Assembly: GCF_036208045.1 (NCBI RefSeq)
Contig: NZ_CP121472.1
Span: 496,001-560,000 of the forward strand
Length of the DNA: 64,000 bases
Source of the DNA: Thiorhodovibrio winogradskyi
GTDB lineage: Bacteria; Pseudomonadota; Gammaproteobacteria; Chromatiales; Chromatiaceae
Direction: 5' to 3'
Part shown: positions 61,052 through 64,000 of the stretch, piece by piece
Layout: every line of letters begins with the position of its first letter
Numbering within the stretch: the first letter of the stretch is position 1
Notes under the pieces: generated by a model
Database searches by the model: none
Told to the model about the DNA's origin: nothing
What the model saw: the letters and a program-made list of their open reading frames with translations, nothing else
Translations under genes and position numbers: made by a program

Positions 61052-61702
61052 ATGGCATATAGCATTCACGAAATGTTCCATAGCCTGCAAGGCGAGGGCG
61101 CACGCAGTGGGCGCTCGGCGCTTTTCTGTCGCTTCGCCGGCTGCAATCTCTGGTCCGGGCGCGAGCAGGATCGCGCGCTAGCCATTTGTCGCTTCTGCGA
61201 TACCGAATTTCGTGGCACTCATGGCCGCGGTGGGGGTGTCTTTGCCTCGGCTGCTGCCCTGGCTGATCATCTGCACAGCATTTGGCAGTCGGAAACAGGC
61301 GGGGATGGACGGCCTTACATTGTCTGCACCGGCGGGGAACCGCTGCTGCAACTCGACGGGCCCCTGATGGATGCCCTGCATGCCCGCGGCAGCGAAATCG
61401 CGGTCGAGACCAATGGAACCATCGAACCGCCAGCCGGGATTGATTGGCTGTGCGTTAGCCCGAAAGCAGGAGCGCCCTTGGTGGTGACGCGCGGCGATGA
61501 GCTCAAGCTAGTATTTCCGCAGCCTGGACTGACGCCCGAGGTATTGGATGCGTTCGCGCGGCTTGAATTTCATGAGTTTTTCTTGCAACCCTGCGATGGA
61601 CCTGAACGCGCGGCCAACATCACGGCAGCCTTGACCTACTGCAAGGCTCACCCGCGCTGGCGGCTGAGCCTGCAGTTGCACAAGCTGCTGGGGATTCGTT
61701 AA
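61052..61702 (+). CDS. queE: QueE, 7-carboxy-7-deazaguanine synthase
   Basis: A 216-residue radical SAM enzyme that turns 6-carboxytetrahydropterin into 7-carboxy-7-deazaguanine. The start IHEMFHSLQGEGARSGR is diagnostic. The cluster cysteines follow the QueE spacing CX14CX2C (FAGCNLW, then ICRFCDTEF). YIVCTGGEPLLQ and AVETNGTIEPP are the following conserved strands, and LSLQLHKLLGIR is the usual C-terminus. It completes the queC-queD-queE set; spacing from queD is 58 bases. Confidence 0.95.
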   Translation: MAYSIHEMFHSLQGEGARSGRSALFCRFAGCNLWSGREQDRALAICRFCDTEFRGTHGRGGGVFASAAALADHLHSIWQSETGGDGRPYIVCTGGEPLLQLDGPLMDALHARGSEIAVETNGTIEPPAGIDWLCVSPKAGAPLVVTRGDELKLVFPQPGLTPEVLDAFARLEFHEFFLQPCDGPERAANITAALTYCKAHPRWRLSLQLHKLLGIR

Positions 61703-61980
61703 AGCGCGGGATCCCAGTATTCCCGAACGAGGAGCTCCCGATGCTTCACTTTCAACAGCCTGCACAGAGCCGAGGACCGGAGGGGGAGGCATTGGTAGGG
61801 TCGAGTTCCAGGCAGCGGTCGAAGATGCTGGTGACTTGATCGGTCGCTCAATCCGATGCGCACATGCCGGTTTGGCTTTGGCGTCAGGCGGGCTTGGGGT
61901 CTGCCGGGAGTCCAGGAACCTGTGGTATAGTCGCGGGCTGATTTTTACTGACTGGCGCGCCGCGCCGGGGAGCGATGAAC
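61703..61980 (+). promoter_or_regulatory. yajC upstream region with extended -10 promoter
   Basis: No gene is seen in these ~280 bases. TGGTATAGT (61923-61931) is an extended -10 element, predicting a start near 61938. No -35 is needed or evident. GGGGAG at 61967-61972 is the yajC ribosome site, eight bases from ATG 61981. Confidence 0.5.
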
Positions 61981-62313
61981 ATGAGCTTTTTTATTTCCGA
62001 TGCCATGGCCCAGGTCGAGGGCGGGGCAGGTCCGGCTGATCCCTTTCTTGGGCTGCTGTTTCCCATTGGTCTGATCATCATTCTCTACTTTCTGATGATC
62101 CGTCCTCAGATTAAACGCCAAAAGGAGCACAAGGCGCTGGTCGATGGGCTGAGCAAGGGAGATGAAGTGGTTACCATGGGCGGTGTTGCTGGCCGTATTG
62201 TTGATATCGGGGACAACTTTGCCCAGTTGGAGGTGGCTGATGGTGTCACCATCAAAATTCGCCGCCCCTCGGTCGAGGCCGTGCTGCCGAAAGGTTCGTT
62301 AAAAGAACTCTAG
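61981..62313 (+). CDS. yajC: YajC, Sec translocase accessory subunit
   Basis: A 110-residue protein with one membrane helix (LLFPIGLIIILYFLMIRPQ) followed by a basic cytoplasmic segment and the conserved KGDEVVTMGGVAGRIVDIG, ending in LPKGSLKEL. YajC joins SecDF at the translocon. ATG 61981 fits the ribosome site better than 61975, two residues longer. As usual it is followed by secD, here after 138 bases. The queA-tgt genes that often precede it are not present; queE is upstream instead. Confidence 0.95.
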   Translation: MSFFISDAMAQVEGGAGPADPFLGLLFPIGLIIILYFLMIRPQIKRQKEHKALVDGLSKGDEVVTMGGVAGRIVDIGDNFAQLEVADGVTIKIRRPSVEAVLPKGSLKEL

Positions 62314-62451
62314 CGATAAAGCACTCTCGCCAAAAGCAAGTCCTGCCGAAGCGTCAGCAAGCGAGCCCGGCTGCGCAAGTGGCGGTGGCTGGCCTGTCCT
62401 GTTTCGCCTCCTTTTCGACAAATGACCGACTGAATCTGCGCTGAGTCTGCG

Positions 62452-64000
62452 ATGAATCATTATCCACTGTGGAAAAACCTGCTGATTCTGGGCGTGGTCC
62501 TGGTCGGGGTGGTGCTTGCGCTGCCCAATTTGTTCTCCCAGGATCCCTCGATTGAAATCACCGCCGAGCGGGGCGCCGAGATCAATGATGGCAGCATCGC
62601 CGAGATTCGCGCGGTGTTTGAAAATGCCGATGTCACGGTCAAGGATATCGAGTCCTTGGAGGGAGATCGCCTGCTCGCGCGTTTTCGCACATCGGGTGAG
62701 CAGTTGCGCGCGCTGGAGGTGATGCAGGCGACTCTGGCGGACCGCTACCGCAGTGCCCTGACGCTTTCGCCCGATCTGCCAGGATGGTTGGATGCCATGG
62801 GCTTGCAGCCAATGTTCCTGGGCCTGGATCTGCGCGGTGGCATCCATGTGCTGATTGATGTGGATATGGACGCTGCCGTGGCCCAAGCGCTGGAGCGCTA
62901 TACCGGCGATATTCGCTCGGAGTTGCGCAAGGCGAAGATTCGCTATCTGACGGTGTTGCGCGAGGGCGAGCGGGTGGAGGTGCGCTTCAAGGATGAGGCC
63001 ACCCGCGATGAAGCAGCCCAAAGGATCCGGCGCGAATTTTCCAATCTCGCGGTTGAAACTTCCACGCGCGATGGGGATTTTTATCTGACTGGCAGTTTGC
63101 CACCGGCGCAGCGCGAGGAGGTGAAGCGCTTCGCGCTGCAGCAGAACATTACAACCCTGCGCAATCGCGTCAATGCCCTGGGTGTTGCCGAACCCATTAT
63201 TCAACGCCAGGGCGAACGGCGTATTGTGGTCCAGCTGCCCGGGGCACAGGATCCCGGTCGGTTAAAGGATTTGTTGGGCGCCACCGCGACCCTGGAGTAC
63301 CGCCTGGTTGACACGGAAAATAGCGTGCAGGATGCACTCGAGGGTCGGGTGCCAGTGGGGGCGGCTCTTTATCGTGAACGCAACGGTCAACCCATACTGC
63401 TCAAGCGTCGGGTGATTGTGACCGGCGATCAAATCACCGACGCCTCGGCCGGATTTGATCAGCAGTCGGGCTCGCCGGCGGTCTTTGTCAGCCTGGATGG
63501 ACCCGGCGCGCGGCGCATGCGCAATGTCACCACCGAGAACGTCGGCAAACCCATGGCAGTGGTCTTTATCGACAGTCGCGCCGTCACCCGCATGGTCGAT
63601 GGCGAGCCGGTGAAGGCGCGCGAGCGCACCGAAGAGGTCATTAGTGTCGCCAATATTCTGGAGCCTTTCGGGCGTCGCTTTCAGACCACCGGGCTCGACA
63701 GCAGCGACGAGGCGGCTAATCTGGCCTTGTTGCTGCGTGCTGGCGCCCTGGCCGCGCCAATCGAAATCATCGAGGAGCGCACCGTGGGCCCGAGTCTGGG
63801 ACAGGACAACATCGATCAGGGTTTCCTGTCGGTGGTGATTGGCCTGATGGCGGTGGTGATTTTCATGGCGGTCTATTATCGCCTCTTTGGTCTGGTGGCG
63901 GATCTGGTGCTGGTGATCAATCTGGTGATGATCGTCGCGGTGCTGTCGCTGTTGCAGGCGACGCTAACCTTGCCGGGCATTGCCGGCATTGTGCTGACCG
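62452..64000 (+). CDS. secD: SecD, Sec translocase subunit, 3'-truncated by the window
   Basis: The frame is open from ATG 62452 to the last base (516 codons), so the C-terminus is missing. It has the first membrane helix (LLILGVVLVGVVLALPNLF), the signature FLGLDLRGGIHVLIDVD, the P1 periplasmic domain with LRNRVNALGVAEPIIQRQG, and the start of the membrane part (GPSLGQDNIDQGFLSVVIG). SecD with SecF uses the proton motive force to finish export. It follows yajC in the standard order; secF would be expected beyond the window. Confidence 0.96.
   Translation, partial: MNHYPLWKNLLILGVVLVGVVLALPNLFSQDPSIEITAERGAEINDGSIAEIRAVFENADVTVKDIESLEGDRLLARFRTSGEQLRALEVMQATLADRYRSALTLSPDLPGWLDAMGLQPMFLGLDLRGGIHVLIDVDMDAAVAQALERYTGDIRSELRKAKIRYLTVLREGERVEVRFKDEATRDEAAQRIRREFSNLAVETSTRDGDFYLTGSLPPAQREEVKRFALQQNITTLRNRVNALGVAEPIIQRQGERRIVVQLPGAQDPGRLKDLLGATATLEYRLVDTENSVQDALEGRVPVGAALYRERNGQPILLKRRVIVTGDQITDASAGFDQQSGSPAVFVSLDGPGARRMRNVTTENVGKPMAVVFIDSRAVTRMVDGEPVKARERTEEVISVANILEPFGRRFQTTGLDSSDEAANLALLLRAGALAAPIEIIEERTVGPSLGQDNIDQGFLSVVIGLMAVVIFMAVYYRLFGLVADLVLVINLVMIVAVLSLLQATLTLPGIAGIVLT

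Overview
The window is 64 kb of GC-rich chromosome. It probably comes from a purple sulfur gammaproteobacterium (Chromatiaceae type). The strongest hints are a complete hynS-isp1-isp2-hynL hydrogenase operon of the kind described in Thiocapsa, a gammaproteobacterial yajC-secD start, a betaine-lipid btaAB pair, and RAYT/REP-type repeats. No rRNA or other firm taxonomic marker is present, so this is inference.

Layout. (1) 1-10.8 kb: a surface-glycan cluster with GT4 and GT2 glycosyltransferases, GtrA, a DUF6311-like membrane protein, an FkbM methyltransferase, three other SAM methyltransferases (one carrying a DUF4214 tail) and an 805-residue double glycosyltransferase. (2) 11.4-17.8 kb: one giant acidic DUF4214 surface protein of 2111 residues. 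(3) 17.9-28.8 kb: a mobile-element region with REP palindromes and a RAYT transposase, many copies of a GGGACAGTATACTTAATTC element, a group II intron with a frameshifted reverse transcriptase, a secreted-type beta-sandwich protein, and a tandem array of three intact and one broken Rpn-like (PD-(D/E)XK) genes, each behind the same leader with a terminator hairpin. (4) 29.1-31.2 kb: btaB and btaA on the minus strand. (5) 31.4-39.7 kb: a same-strand run of envelope genes: a VWA/solute-binding fusion, a ParE-type toxin-antitoxin pair, a second solute-binding protein, a small exported helical protein, a DsbD-like reductase, a thioredoxin-like protein and a BON-LysM protein. (6) 39.8-44 kb: polyphosphate:AMP phosphotransferase, a 34-residue membrane peptide, a hemerythrin-like protein and small unknowns. 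(7) 44.5-49.6 kb: the hyn hydrogenase operon behind an FNR-type box. (8) 49.6-54 kb: a GGDEF fragment, a hypothetical, a CoA-binding protein, a sensor diguanylate cyclase and a class V aminotransferase-fold enzyme. (9) 54.2-58.8 kb: a very large two-part membrane protein. (10) 59-61.7 kb: queC, a triple-domain queD and queE. (11) 62-64 kb: yajC and secD, which runs off the window.

How the genes fit together. The glycan genes sit beside the giant surface protein and share its DUF4214 module, which suggests a cell-surface glycosylation locus. The hyn operon would pass electrons from H2 through Isp1/Isp2, and its promoter architecture predicts anaerobic induction. The que genes make the queuosine precursor; the middle enzyme appears to be a single-chain pseudo-trimer with one composite active site. 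A recurring feature is short tandem repeats (9-24 bp units) in gene ends, linkers and intergenic gaps. All claims come from reading the sequence; no database search was run.
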